Shown piece after piece: positions 1 through 8,052 of a stretch of DNA of 49,185 nt. Under the pieces are notes generated by a model. The model was not told where the DNA came from. It saw only the letters and a list, made by a program, of their open reading frames with translations, and did not search any database. This stretch comes from CAYLHB01 sp964383505 (GTDB lineage Bacteria > Patescibacteriota > Minisyncoccia > Phycocordibacterales > UBA12088): positions 1 through 49,185 of the forward strand of contig CAYLHB010000005.1 of NCBI GenBank assembly GCA_964383505.1, read 5' to 3'. How positions within the stretch are numbered: position 1 is the stretch's first letter; every line of letters starts with the position of its first letter. Made by a program: the position numbers and the translations under genes.

Positions 1-81
1 TCTTAATAGAGCCGTACTATAGCAAATTGAGCAACTAAAAAGTTTCTTTAACTCTAATTAGTTACGTAATTCTTTTTTGCA

Positions 82-234
82 CTACAACACCGTGAGCGTT
101 CGCTCAATGAGCGCACGAACCACGAGCGCATCGCCCTCTGCAAGCCCGGTGCCCCGTTGCCGTTCGATAGTGGCGAGCATGGTTTTGAGGATCGCTCGCG
201 CCGCGGTGAGGTTAAAATTACATTCAACTACCAT
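82..234 (-). CDS. putative small protein, 50 aa
   Basis: An open frame of 50 codons starts with an ATG that overlaps the last 11 nt of the preceding glycosyltransferase gene and ends at a TAG. The predicted peptide begins MVVECNFNLTAARAI and ends ALIERTLTVL; it is soluble-looking and helix-prone, without a membrane segment. Codon use (GCG, CTC, GAG, CGC) resembles the neighbouring genes, and it is closer to the window average in GC than the AT-rich flank at 1-81. I do not recognise a family. It could be a genuine small gene at the end of the operon or the remnant of a longer one; nothing else explains the frame. Confidence 0.4.
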   Translation of the reverse strand: MVVECNFNLTAARAILKTMLATIERQRGTGLAEGDALVVRALIERTLTVL

Positions 235-1207
235 GCAATTGTTTGATTAAAAGCTTTTTGATGAAAAATGCCGAACGCAATAAAAGTGGCGCGCACGGCA
301 CACAACACAGAGTGAGAAGTAAGGAGTTTTTTAATGTCTGTCTTGTTTGCACAACTTTCCATGCCATTCTGGCTGCCCTCAATTGCTTCCAATCAAGCAG
401 TAGCCCCACAGCGGCACCGTAGGCGGGAAAACTTAGATTCACAGGGCATGAGGTGAGAAAGTCGGATTCAAAATCGTGCACGTACCGCTCTAATGCGTGA
501 GCGCGCGCTATTGATCGCGTGATGTTTGGTACCCTTCTTTGCGCCGTAAGTGTCCCTTTCTTCGGCGAGTCAGTGTGGTAAACACCCAAAGGTTCAATGA
601 TATAAAATATTTTCCTCGCGCCCCGTGCGATGTAGCGAAAATACATGAAGTCAAGATTCGGCGCGGTGTAGTGAGATGTTTTAGCAAGCGAGGTGCGCAC
701 CATAACAAAACCCGTCTTGTGGGGGTAGTGCGATTTCTCACACAATATTTCTTCGAAAGATAGGTAGCCGTCAGACTCGCGTTTCCACCCAGTAGGAAGT
801 CCCGTGTCTGTTCTAAAGGCACCCGACACAAAATCTATTTCTCCATCTCGCTTCACCTCTTCAAGTGCGCGCGCTACCGCGTGTGGTAGAAGCTCGTCAT
901 CACTGTCCAGAAACACCACATAATCCCCTGTAGCAGTATCCAACCCATGATTACGCGCAACATGTACACCTTGATTTTCTTGGAGTCGTTCGTATCGCAC
1001 TCGTGTGTCACCCGCAAACTCTCCTCCCTCAAGGAACAATTTTGTGGTGCTATCAGTAGACCCGTCGTCTATAACGATACATTCGATATTTTGATGCGTT
1101 TGTGTAAGTATCGACTGAACACAGCGAGGCAATAAAGCCACTCTGTTGAACGTGGGAATTATTATAGAAACTTTTGCAATACCAATTTTATTAACATTCA
1201 TATACAT
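224..1207 (-). CDS. glycosyltransferase family 2
   Basis: A 327-aa GT-A fold glycosyltransferase that would transfer a sugar from a nucleotide-sugar donor during surface glycan assembly at the cytoplasmic face of the membrane. The N-terminal strand VSIIIPTFNR, the DDGSTDST nucleotide-binding motif near residue 50 and a metal-binding DSDDE near residue 102 are visible. The C-terminus (about 295-322) is hydrophobic and basic, which suggests membrane association. A GGAGGGGGG Shine-Dalgarno stretch about 9 nt upstream supports the ATG at 1207; a second ATG lies at 1201. Its start overlaps the stop of the upstream membrane-protein gene, so it is the distal gene of that operon. Donor and acceptor cannot be read from sequence. 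Confidence 0.85.
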   Translation of the reverse strand: MYMNVNKIGIAKVSIIIPTFNRVALLPRCVQSILTQTHQNIECIVIDDGSTDSTTKLFLEGGEFAGDTRVRYERLQENQGVHVARNHGLDTATGDYVVFLDSDDELLPHAVARALEEVKRDGEIDFVSGAFRTDTGLPTGWKRESDGYLSFEEILCEKSHYPHKTGFVMVRTSLAKTSHYTAPNLDFMYFRYIARGARKIFYIIEPLGVYHTDSPKKGTLTAQRRVPNITRSIARAHALERYVHDFESDFLTSCPVNLSFPAYGAAVGLLLDWKQLRAARMAWKVVQTRQTLKNSLLLTLCCVPCAPLLLRSAFFIKKLLIKQLHGS

Positions 1208-2966
1208 ATAAACCCCCCTCCGAAAACGTAGCCGGTTTACCTACTTCCACGTAATGCCTCGTGAGAATAAATATCCGTTCACCATCCAAAGGCACACTAC
1301 CTCGTGCGCAATGTTCTATTTTCTTCTTTCTGGAATACCATTCCAGTGCATACTGACGATTAAAAATACTCTGCGCTCCATCTGCGTAACTATAATATAC
1401 CGGGATTCGACACACCGACCGTAGCCATGCTCCATACCCTGTGGTTGAATCGTCGAGTGCCAGCACAATGCTAGTCTGCTCATGGAGCCACGTGCATAAT
1501 GAAACTGCCGTATGCTGGTCTCCATATGCACGAGGATATATATGGAGTGGTGGCAAGTTTATTATATGCATAGTACACAACACCATAACTGTAAGTCCTG
1601 CAATGACTGAACCTATACGCATCCTTGATTGGAGGTAACTCCAGCACCCCACCACAATACCTATTACTAACACACCGACCGTACGCCATGATGGAAAGAG
1701 CGCCACGACTAGCGCGCCACCGACGATAGTACTCATAGCCAACACAATCCCTACCAAGTCTTTTCTCACCAACAGAAAGGTGTTACGTGAACAGGGCAAA
1801 AAGTGATACCCAAGCAGGGGTAGCATCACAACAGCAAGACGCGTATCGAGCAGTGACACAAACCATGTCGCTAAAACCGTTGCATGGCAATACCTCTTCT
1901 CGGCACACACCTTGTTTGAAAGTACGAGGAGTAGAAGAAGCGCCGAACATAGATGGAAAAAGAAGAGCGATCTATGGAACTGAGCCGCGGCAATTGCATG
2001 TACGTGCAGGACATCCGCTCCTATTATTGAAACGGTAAAGAGCAACAATGGTGCAAACAGACACGCCACAAGAAATGCTTTATTCGCAGCATCAATTTCG
2101 TCCCACAGCCCATACAAAAGGATGCCGACTGTAGTTATTGAAACCAATACACCTATCAACGCAACTTTGCTCCAGTCAGAAATGAAAACGTAGGGAGAAA
2201 CCAGCGAAACAATAGCACGCCATGATTCGTCCACAAAAAATGAATCAGGTTGAGAATTGAAAAAAAAGTACACTACTAAGGAAAGTGACGGTAGTGTGGT
2301 AATAAGGACTGATGTAAGTTTTTTTCGCGCTTGTGAGGTATCAAAATATATACCGTAAACTTTCATAACCACCTCTATCGCGAGGGTACAGACACCCAGA
2401 ATTGGGTGAATACCGACTGAAAAAAGGTGCAATGCTAGACTTATATACAATCGCCCGCGCAGTGAGCATGCTATACCGAGAAGGCCCGCACCCATACTTA
2501 GTAATCTTGGGTGTGTCTCAATGTCAAACGTAGTAATTGCAGTCCCATATATTCCATGCGGAATGAGAAAAAACAAGCAAAATAGGAGGGCATACCGATA
2601 AGTGAGTCCGAGCCTTCTTGCCAGAAACCACAACCCGGTAAAAAATAGAACTCTCGCTATGACGCCAAGTAACAACAACGAGATATATATGTCACCTGAG
2701 AAAAATTCTGCGACTCCTTTCACCAGCTCATCAAACAAGGTTGCGTCTGTTTGCTTGAACTGCGTCACCAAGTCTAGATTTGAATGAGAAAATGATGTGG
2801 AGTTTGATAATATTTGTGGAACATATATTCCTTGGTCTGAAATAAGAGTCGCATATCCTGGAAAGATTAAAAAGGAAAGTAAGACGACACCGATAACAAT
2901 ACTTCCTTGTTGCATCCAATGGTGCCGGATAGAATTTTTAATATACTCACGGAAACTCGCTATCAT
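1191..2966 (-). CDS. polytopic membrane protein, GT-C-like
   Basis: A 591-aa integral membrane protein with roughly a dozen hydrophobic segments, for example SIVIGVVLLSFLIF near residue 25 and LLLLGVIARVLFF near 105. It ends in a soluble domain of about 100 residues. The overall plan resembles GT-C glycosyltransferases or polysaccharide polymerases, but I cannot assign a family or catalytic motif. The start at 2966 is chosen because its ATG forms a 4-nt ATGA overlap with the stop of the upstream deacetylase gene; a longer frame exists upstream but would run deep into that gene. It is AT-rich compared with most of the window. Context (deacetylase upstream, GT2 downstream) suggests a role in making or exporting a surface glycan. 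Confidence 0.7.
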   Translation of the reverse strand: MIASFREYIKNSIRHHWMQQGSIVIGVVLLSFLIFPGYATLISDQGIYVPQILSNSTSFSHSNLDLVTQFKQTDATLFDELVKGVAEFFSGDIYISLLLLGVIARVLFFTGLWFLARRLGLTYRYALLFCLFFLIPHGIYGTAITTFDIETHPRLLSMGAGLLGIACSLRGRLYISLALHLFSVGIHPILGVCTLAIEVVMKVYGIYFDTSQARKKLTSVLITTLPSLSLVVYFFFNSQPDSFFVDESWRAIVSLVSPYVFISDWSKVALIGVLVSITTVGILLYGLWDEIDAANKAFLVACLFAPLLLFTVSIIGADVLHVHAIAAAQFHRSLFFFHLCSALLLLLVLSNKVCAEKRYCHATVLATWFVSLLDTRLAVVMLPLLGYHFLPCSRNTFLLVRKDLVGIVLAMSTIVGGALVVALFPSWRTVGVLVIGIVVGCWSYLQSRMRIGSVIAGLTVMVLCTMHIINLPPLHIYPRAYGDQHTAVSLCTWLHEQTSIVLALDDSTTGYGAWLRSVCRIPVYYSYADGAQSIFNRQYALEWYSRKKKIEHCARGSVPLDGERIFILTRHYVEVGKPATFSEGGLYVYEC

Positions 2967-3673
2967 CGTAATAAAGTGTTGCGAAATTGTCGCGCACGCC
3001 AGTACAGGGGGTGCAACATCAGGCGAAACTTCCACATCGGGATGTTGCGAGAGACAATGATGCGCGGTATTGCATACGGGTCGAGTATATCACCCTTGTG
3101 AAGCACACCCACGGGGCCGGTGGCATACTCGTAGTGCTTTGCTGCAAACTTCTTCACACGCTCGTCGAAGTTTCCTTTAGGGTACGCCAGCCCCCGCACT
3201 TTCTTTTGCAGGTTGTCCTCGATGAGTTGCTTAGAATGAGCGAGCTCATACTCAAGCTCGTCGTCGGAAAGCGTGGTGAGGAGTGGGTGGGTATGCGTGT
3301 GGCTTTCTATTGATACAAGTCCGCTCGCCTCCATCTCACGCATTTGGTCCCAGTTGAGGAACTGGAACGTAAACCCTTCAGCGTTGGTGTGTGACTTGCC
3401 TACAAAATCAGTGGCGAGAAATATAGTGGCGTGCACACCGAGTTTCTTCAGTATTGGAAATGCGTTGAGGTAGTTATCCTCCAACCCGTCGTCAAATTGG
3501 ATTGTGATTCTATCTTGCGCATCAATTTCAAAACTTACCCTTTCTGCAAAAAAATTGGTTTGAAAAACAGAAGATTGCGGCAAACTTGAAAGCTGAATTT
3601 TGAATTTTTTTTTTGAAATAGCGTAGTCGTAGAGTCCCTCATTTATTGAATGGTATACATAAGAGAGGCGCAT
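2963..3673 (-). CDS. polysaccharide deacetylase (NodB-like)
   Basis: A 236-aa carbohydrate esterase family 4 protein predicted to remove N-acetyl groups from a glycan. The NodB homology region begins with IQFDDG (residues 59-63), giving the catalytic/metal Asp pair. It continues with a His-rich metal motif SHTHTH (124-129) and an AYPKGNFDE segment near 165. No clear signal peptide is seen, so it may act in the cytoplasm on lipid- or nucleotide-linked intermediates or be released by an unrecognised route. It lies 4 nt after the FkbM methyltransferase gene and overlaps the next gene by ATGA. It is one of four such deacetylases in this window, and the catalytic residues look intact. Confidence 0.85.
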   Translation of the reverse strand: MRLSYVYHSINEGLYDYAISKKKFKIQLSSLPQSSVFQTNFFAERVSFEIDAQDRITIQFDDGLEDNYLNAFPILKKLGVHATIFLATDFVGKSHTNAEGFTFQFLNWDQMREMEASGLVSIESHTHTHPLLTTLSDDELEYELAHSKQLIEDNLQKKVRGLAYPKGNFDERVKKFAAKHYEYATGPVGVLHKGDILDPYAIPRIIVSRNIPMWKFRLMLHPLYWRARQFRNTLLR

Positions 3674-3677
3674 GATT

Positions 3678-4439
3678 CTACTTTAGTTTCATAATTGCTA
3701 TTCTCCCTTGCCGCTCAACGAAAACTGAATATTCTGGTAATAATTTATAGAATTCTTCCTTCGTGTGTCGAAATATCGCAGGATGAAGCTCACCAACAAG
3801 CCATGTAAAAACCGGACGATGTGAAAGATTCTTAAATATCTCATACTCACTTCCTTCGACATCAAACTTGCAAATATCTACATTACTAATACCTTCTTCT
3901 TTAACAAATTGATCAATTGTTGTAGCGGGCACTAAGATCATATTTTGAGGTTCAGATCGTTCAAATATACTCGACGACCAATGGAGATTTTTTGCCTGAT
4001 AAAATGACACTGATTCCATTTCACTTCCAACCACGGCTTTTTTAATGATACGTACAGATTTCCCAAACTGTGCTGTGTTTCTTTTTAGATGTAAAATATT
4101 TTGCGGATCTGGTTCAAACGCATATATTATGGCGTTTGGATAAACTAATTTAAAAAATATCACTGTTGCCCCAATATTGCTTCCTAAATCGAAAATAATG
4201 CTTGGACTAATCTTTTCAGGAATAGAATATTCTTGTGTGACAAACGTATCATGTAATAAATCGAAGTCCACTTGATTTCTGAAATAATATTTTGCCTCTT
4301 GATTTCCAAGCCTAATTTTTAGGCCTAAAAAGAATGGTAGCCTTGGCTTTATTCCAAACCTTCGCAAGAGGGCAAAATAGATCTTACATATTATGTAAGT
4401 CAACCTGCTTAATTGTGAATCAATAACATTAGGAATCAT
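3678..4439 (-). CDS. FkbM family methyltransferase
   Basis: A 253-aa SAM-dependent O-methyltransferase of the FkbM family, typically methylating sugars or polyketide-like hydroxyls. The FkbM core shows the SAM motif FDLGSNIGA (83-91), the acidic loop AFEPDP (107-112) and KFDVEGSEYEIF near 180. The N-terminal 40 residues are basic and aromatic. An in-frame ATG at 4496 would overlap the upstream methyltransferase by 52 nt; the internal ATG at 4439 leaves a 5-nt gap and is preferred. The gene is conspicuously AT-rich (many AAA, ATT and TTA codons) relative to the neighbouring glycan genes, which suggests separate acquisition. It probably caps or decorates a surface glycan. Confidence 0.85.
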   Translation of the reverse strand: MIPNVIDSQLSRLTYIICKIYFALLRRFGIKPRLPFFLGLKIRLGNQEAKYYFRNQVDFDLLHDTFVTQEYSIPEKISPSIIFDLGSNIGATVIFFKLVYPNAIIYAFEPDPQNILHLKRNTAQFGKSVRIIKKAVVGSEMESVSFYQAKNLHWSSSIFERSEPQNMILVPATTIDQFVKEEGISNVDICKFDVEGSEYEIFKNLSHRPVFTWLVGELHPAIFRHTKEEFYKLLPEYSVFVERQGRIAIMKLK

Positions 4440-4444
4440 ATTTT

Positions 4445-5203
4445 TCAGTTCACTTGAAACACGGAGACTAATCGGCGCCCTTTGTGCGGAGGACATACAT
4501 TAAACATACGAGGCCATATTTCTGTGTTGTAGTACTTTCTCACAGGCACAATATCCCACAGATCATTATCTATCATCTTGTAGAATACTTTGAGCGCATG
4601 CACGCCCATACGATCCTGACCCTCGATATGGAGCTGGGAAAACCCTCCCCCCACCGTGACGGCCGACGTTAAACTTTCGACTGTAAAGTGCTGGTAATGC
4701 TTCCCCGCGGGATGTGGTGCCCCCCCATAGAGTGAGGGAACTGTTACGACGAGCAATCCCTCTGGGTTTAACACAGATCGGATATTCTCTATCACCGAGG
4801 GAATTTTTTCAGGAGGAATGTGCTCAAGTGTTTCAATGAAGAAAGCTATGTCGAATTTTTTTCCTTCGTGTGCCATGGACGCAACATCAGCACATATGAT
4901 GTCGGCCTCGGGAACTAGCAATGTCGCAAAGGCGGTTGCCCTTTTCGAGTAGTCAACACCGGTAAGGTGCGTAAACCCTCTGTCGCGCAAGATGCCTAGA
5001 AACCTTCCGTCGCCACAGCCTACGTCAATCATCTCTGCGCGCGATACCTCAACAGAAGAGTACTTTTTTGCAAGGTCAATACATCGGTTCAAATAACCGA
5101 AGTACAATCTAGCATCATATGTATCGGGTGATTTAAACCAATGGTAGGGTGTTTTGTACCCTTCTTCCTGTACTGATTGTTTTTTTGTAGGCCCTGGGTC
5201 CAT
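4445..5203 (-). CDS. class I SAM-dependent methyltransferase
   Basis: A 252-aa methyltransferase of the UbiE/Methyltransf_11 type. Motif I is IDVGCGDGRF (59-68), the acidic residue of motif II lies in TGVDYSKRA, and motif IV is FFIETLEHIPPEKI; a post-I/motif VI segment ends GLLVVTVPSLYGG. The C-terminal 70 residues include a His-containing stretch (GKHYQHF) common in glycan-cluster members of this family. It is the first intact gene of the 5.2-0.1 kb minus-strand run, and lies 8 nt downstream of a truncated duplicate of another methyltransferase. Substrate is unknown; context suggests a sugar or lipid-linked sugar. Confidence 0.85.
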   Translation of the reverse strand: MDPGPTKKQSVQEEGYKTPYHWFKSPDTYDARLYFGYLNRCIDLAKKYSSVEVSRAEMIDVGCGDGRFLGILRDRGFTHLTGVDYSKRATAFATLLVPEADIICADVASMAHEGKKFDIAFFIETLEHIPPEKIPSVIENIRSVLNPEGLLVVTVPSLYGGAPHPAGKHYQHFTVESLTSAVTVGGGFSQLHIEGQDRMGVHALKVFYKMIDNDLWDIVPVRKYYNTEIWPRMFNVCPPHKGRRLVSVFQVN

Positions 5204-5211
5204 AATCGAAT

Positions 5212-5505
5212 TTATTTACTTAAATACGTCTCCACCTCCACCACTCCCTCTGCCGTCTCGAGTGTCGCGACATGCTTTGGTTCACCCGTTTTCCGCAAAA
5301 CGTAGACTATCTCGTACGCCATACCAGGAAAGCGAGTTGGATTCCACTTCCACGGGGTCTTTACGAGCTGGAACATACATCCCACTTCCCGCTCGACCAC
5401 AAACCCCATACGCTCCGCGGATACACTACTATACCTTAAGTACGCAAGTGAGTCGTGTGTTTGGGGCGTGGAATCGCTTTTCTCCACAATTTGCCAGGAA
5501 CCCAT
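5212..5505 (-). pseudogene. truncated duplicate of the 7033-7692 methyltransferase
   Basis: The C-terminal ~70 residues of this 97-codon frame (from AERMGF to VEVETYLSK) match the C-terminus of the complete methyltransferase at 7033-7692. The N-terminal ~25 residues are unrelated and include no SAM motif. The nucleotide match covers 5228-5419 against 7049-7240, with 178 of 192 positions identical by my count, in the same orientation. It therefore looks like the 3' end of a second copy that lost its front half at the point where the AbiE promoter now begins. It could still be translated from an ATG at 5505, but a methyltransferase lacking its SAM-binding half should be inactive. Confidence 0.8.
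5228..5419. repeat. direct repeat, left copy (192 bp)
   Basis: Aligns without gaps to 7049-7240 with 14 mismatches by manual count; the first 59 nt are identical. The copies flank AbiE copy 1 in direct orientation. Confidence 0.9.
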
Positions 5506-5506
5506 A

Positions 5507-5534
5507 TTGACCGCCCCATTTCAATCTGTACAAT
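5507..5534 (+). promoter_or_regulatory. promoter of AbiE copy 1
   Basis: A TTGACC -35 box (5507-5512), a 16-nt spacer and a TACAAT -10 box (5529-5534) lie about 40 nt ahead of the abiEi start. The -10 box overlaps the left arm of the palindrome at 5531-5563. Confidence 0.6.
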
Positions 5535-5563
5535 GGAAAGGTGGTTTTTCCACCACTCCATTG
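5531..5563. promoter_or_regulatory. inverted repeat, probable AbiEi operator
   Basis: CAATGGA (5531-5537) pairs with TCCATTG (5557-5563), and inside it GGTGG (5540-5544) pairs with CCACC (5550-5554) around a T5 loop. AbiEi antitoxins are known to repress their own operons by binding inverted repeats at the promoter. Position over the -10 box fits that role, though it could also form an RNA hairpin in the leader. Confidence 0.55.
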
Positions 5564-5575
5564 CACAAATTAAAC

Positions 5576-6145
5576 ATGCGAGACAATCTTGTCGCAAAAC
5601 TCTACGCTTCTCCGAAGACTATCTTTACCACAAGGGAACTTGCTCTGGTGTGGGGAGAGGTACATTCGGTCAATCTGCTGACAAAAATTAAGTACTATGT
5701 AAAACAAGGGTTGCTTATCCGCCTCTCCAGAGGCATCTACACAAAATCACGCGAGTATCCTGTCAAAGAATTGGCCACGAGTATGTACGCGCCTTCCTAC
5801 GTGAGCTTTGAAACAGTACTTCGCGAGGCCGGTATAATCTTTCAGCACCAAGAGGCCATATTTGTTGCGGGTCCCTACGCCATCACAAAAAAAATCGATG
5901 GGCACACGTTCATAGTTAGAAAACTCAAAGAAAATGTGCTTTTTAACGGCACGGCTATTCGGCATGAAAAGACATACAGTATCGCAACACCCGAACGTGC
6001 ACTTCTCGACACGCTCTACCTGACACCGAAATGCTATTTCGACAACCTGCGCCCTATTGATTGGGACATCTGCTCTGAGCTTGTCTCGCTGTACAACAAC
6101 AAACAGCTTATAAAACGTTTGGACGCCATTAGAAACTATGCTTAA
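5576..6145 (+). CDS. abiEi: AbiEi family antitoxin, copy 1
   Basis: A 189-aa antitoxin of the type IV AbiE system. The first ~55 residues form a winged helix-turn-helix (MRDNLVAKLYASPKTIFTTR onward, then a YVKQGLLIRLSRGIYTK wing). The remainder matches the AbiEi C-terminal domain, with SYVSFETVL, a basic VRKLK and the conserved TPERALLDTLY helix near residue 145. In the family the N-terminal domain binds the operon promoter and the C-terminal domain neutralises the toxin. The ATG at 5576 is preferred over an upstream frame at 5468, which would read through the promoter and operator. It overlaps abiEii by 8 nt. It is on the opposite strand to all neighbours, in an insertion-like position. Confidence 0.85.
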   Translation: MRDNLVAKLYASPKTIFTTRELALVWGEVHSVNLLTKIKYYVKQGLLIRLSRGIYTKSREYPVKELATSMYAPSYVSFETVLREAGIIFQHQEAIFVAGPYAITKKIDGHTFIVRKLKENVLFNGTAIRHEKTYSIATPERALLDTLYLTPKCYFDNLRPIDWDICSELVSLYNNKQLIKRLDAIRNYA

Positions 6146-6860
6146 CAAAGAAAAACATCAACTCGTGATGGGTAAAATCCTACGAGATGTGTACGAGGAG
6201 ACATCCGTTGCATCTTTACTGGGTTTCAAGGGCGGCACCTGCGCATACTTTCTCTATGGACTCACCAGATTTTCGGTTGACCTTGACTTTGACCTGCTTG
6301 AAACCGACGAGACGACGCAAGAGCGGGTACACAGCGAGATGGGAAAAATACTGAGCACACACGGAACAATCAAGGATAACTACATCAAACGACACACCAT
6401 ATTTTTCCTCCTCTCATACGGTGAGGAGGATCACAACATAAAAATTGAGATAAATACTCGGAGCGGGATATCAAATGTTCGAAGCCACTACACGATACGC
6501 ACCTACCTTGGAATTCCCGTGCTTGCGGCCACGCGAGAGTACCTATTCTCAAGCAAACTGGTTGCTCTCACCGAACGCACCGGGCTTGCCATGAGAGATG
6601 TATACGATATTTGGTTTTTTGCGAACGAAAACTGGACCATCAATGAAAACGTGATACGAGAACGAGCGGATGAAACTGTACTTGAACGACTTGATGCCTG
6701 TATCAAGGTCATTCAAAACATACGAGACAACGAGATTATGCGCGGACTTGGGGAGCTTCTCACAAGTGAAGAGGCAAAGGTATGGGTGAAAACAAAGCTT
6801 CGAACAGAGGTAATTTTTCTCCTGAAAAATTACCGAAACGCGCTCGCCGGCACGCATTGA
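6138..6860 (+). CDS. abiEii: AbiEii nucleotidyltransferase toxin, copy 1
   Basis: A 240-aa toxin of the DUF1814/AbiEii nucleotidyltransferase family (DNA polymerase beta superfamily). Motif I is FKGGTCAYFLYG (30-41), followed by the metal-binding SVDLDFD (46-52). A further motif is seen in KIEINTRSG near residue 103, and the family signature RDVYDIWFF (152-160) follows a SSKLVALTERTG helix. Family members act as bacteriostatic toxins by transferring nucleotides, with tRNA acceptor ends shown as targets for related enzymes; the target here is inferred only. Start overlaps abiEi by 8 nt, implying coupled synthesis. All catalytic motifs appear intact. Confidence 0.85.
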   Translation: MLNKEKHQLVMGKILRDVYEETSVASLLGFKGGTCAYFLYGLTRFSVDLDFDLLETDETTQERVHSEMGKILSTHGTIKDNYIKRHTIFFLLSYGEEDHNIKIEINTRSGISNVRSHYTIRTYLGIPVLAATREYLFSSKLVALTERTGLAMRDVYDIWFFANENWTINENVIRERADETVLERLDACIKVIQNIRDNEIMRGLGELLTSEEAKVWVKTKLRTEVIFLLKNYRNALAGTH

Positions 6861-6970
6861 AACGGGGGTGTATCATACAAGAGTCTATGCCTAGCTACCA
6901 AACAGCGATGTGACTTGTGTCGCGATGTGGGTTGGACAAAGGGAGAGTATTTCGTATCAAAAACACAACA

Positions 6971-6995
6971 ATATCGTATCAATGTGATACGATAT
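6971..6995. terminator. perfect inverted repeat between convergent genes
   Basis: ATATCGTATCA (6971-6981), loop ATG, TGATACGATAT (6985-6995). It lies between abiEii (plus) and the methyltransferase (minus), so a bidirectional terminator is plausible. No strong U tract follows, so a protein-binding palindrome is an alternative. A further CGTATCA half-site sits just upstream, near 6954-6960. Confidence 0.5.
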
Positions 6996-7032
6996 GTTCA
7001 ATAATGACCAGTTCCATGGGTATTTGTTGAAA

Positions 7033-7692
7033 CTATAATCCCAACCTTGTCTCCACCTCCACCACTCCCTCTGCCGTCTCGAGTGTCGCGACATGCTTTG
7101 GTTCACCAGTTTTCCGCAAAACGTAGATTACCTCGTACGCCATACCCGGAAAGCGAGTTGGATTCCACTTCCACGGGGTCTTTACGAGTTGAAACATACA
7201 TCCCACCTCTCGCTCAACAGTAAACCCCATGCGTTCCGCGCAGGTGCGGACATTATACCTTGAAAAGCTGTAGAAGTGCTCGATATGCTTCGCGCGAGAC
7301 ACGCGCCCCTTGAAAGTGTGGTAGAAAATGTTGAGCACGTTCTCCCAGTAGTAGTGGGGGTTTGGTGTTGAAAACACGAGCACACCACCTACTTTGAGCA
7401 CCCGATGGAGCTCTCCGAGTGTACGGAGCGGGTTTGCCACATGTGCGAGCACACACCCCATGGTAACCACATCAAAATACCCCCCCCCGAACGGAATCAT
7501 GTCGGTGTTGAGATCCACTACGCGCACCTCTTTGTAGCCCTTTGGACACGGCACATCGGCGATATCTATGCCGTACACCTCCCCTTTGAGCGCGGCGTTG
7601 GGAAGCTGGGCGAACCCCACGTCGAGCACCCTGTGGGCTTCCGGCTCCGTTTCGTAGAGCGTCTGCGCAATGAGTTCCGGTTTTGTGAGCAT
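7033..7692 (-). CDS. class I SAM-dependent methyltransferase
   Basis: A 219-aa methyltransferase. Motif I is degenerate (VLDVGFAQLP, 22-31, in place of the usual GxGxG). The ribose-binding acid follows in YGIDIADV, then DVVTMGCVLAHVANP (motif IV region) and LKVGGVLVFSTPNP (motif VI region). The family matches methyltransferases found in LPS and glycan clusters. The C-terminal ~65 residues are duplicated as the fragment at 5212-5505. It begins 18 nt after hepT and may be co-transcribed with mntA-hepT. Whether the altered motif I still binds SAM normally cannot be judged here; the remaining motifs argue that it is functional. Confidence 0.8.
   Translation of the reverse strand: MLTKPELIAQTLYETEPEAHRVLDVGFAQLPNAALKGEVYGIDIADVPCPKGYKEVRVVDLNTDMIPFGGGYFDVVTMGCVLAHVANPLRTLGELHRVLKVGGVLVFSTPNPHYYWENVLNIFYHTFKGRVSRAKHIEHFYSFSRYNVRTCAERMGFTVEREVGCMFQLVKTPWKWNPTRFPGMAYEVIYVLRKTGEPKHVATLETAEGVVEVETRLGL
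7049..7240. repeat. direct repeat, right copy (192 bp)
   Basis: This is the partner of 5228-5419 and forms the 3' third of the intact methyltransferase gene; 178 of 192 positions match. The 1.8-kb segment between equivalent points of the two copies contains exactly one complete AbiE operon. Confidence 0.9.
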
Positions 7693-7710
7693 GGGAAGTG
7701 AGGCGGCGGA

Positions 7711-8052
7711 CTAATCGTGCTCTAGTACCATACGTTCCACCACCTGCTTTAGCATGGGAATATAGGTCGTGACGGTATTCCATACGATACGATAATCAAC
7801 CTCAAAGTACACATGAATCAACACATTTCGCATGTCTGCAATGTCGCGCCACGGCACTTCGGGGTGCTTGTTTTTCAATTCTTCAGGTAGTTTTTTTACC
7901 GCCTCCCCGATTATTTCGATTCTTCTAGCAACAAGATCCTGCTTCTCATATGAATCGTAGAATGTGTCTTCGGACACGTTCTTGAGATAGGCCTCAATGC
8001 GTTCAATTGAAAAAAGAATGTGCTCAAGGAGCACTTTTTGATCCCGGCTCAT
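7711..8052 (-). CDS. hepT: HepT-like HEPN ribonuclease toxin
   Basis: A 113-aa all-helical HEPN (DUF86) protein. The catalytic RX4HXY signature is complete: Arg75, His80 and Tyr82 in RNVLIHVYF. In the HepT/MntA family the HEPN protein is an RNase toxin that is inactivated when MntA attaches AMP residues to the Tyr of this motif. The gene starts within the mntA stop codon (ATGA overlap at 8049-8052), the usual arrangement for this pair, here with the antitoxin gene first. Nearby helices (ERIEAYLKNV, ARRIEIIGEAVKKL) match the family. Target RNA is unknown. Confidence 0.9.
   Translation of the reverse strand: MSRDQKVLLEHILFSIERIEAYLKNVSEDTFYDSYEKQDLVARRIEIIGEAVKKLPEELKNKHPEVPWRDIADMRNVLIHVYFEVDYRIVWNTVTTYIPMLKQVVERMVLEHD

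Noticed and set aside
5228..7240. Direct repeats as target-site duplications of a transposon
   Set aside because: At 192 bp with 7% divergence they are far too long and diverged, and there is no transposase or terminal inverted repeat.
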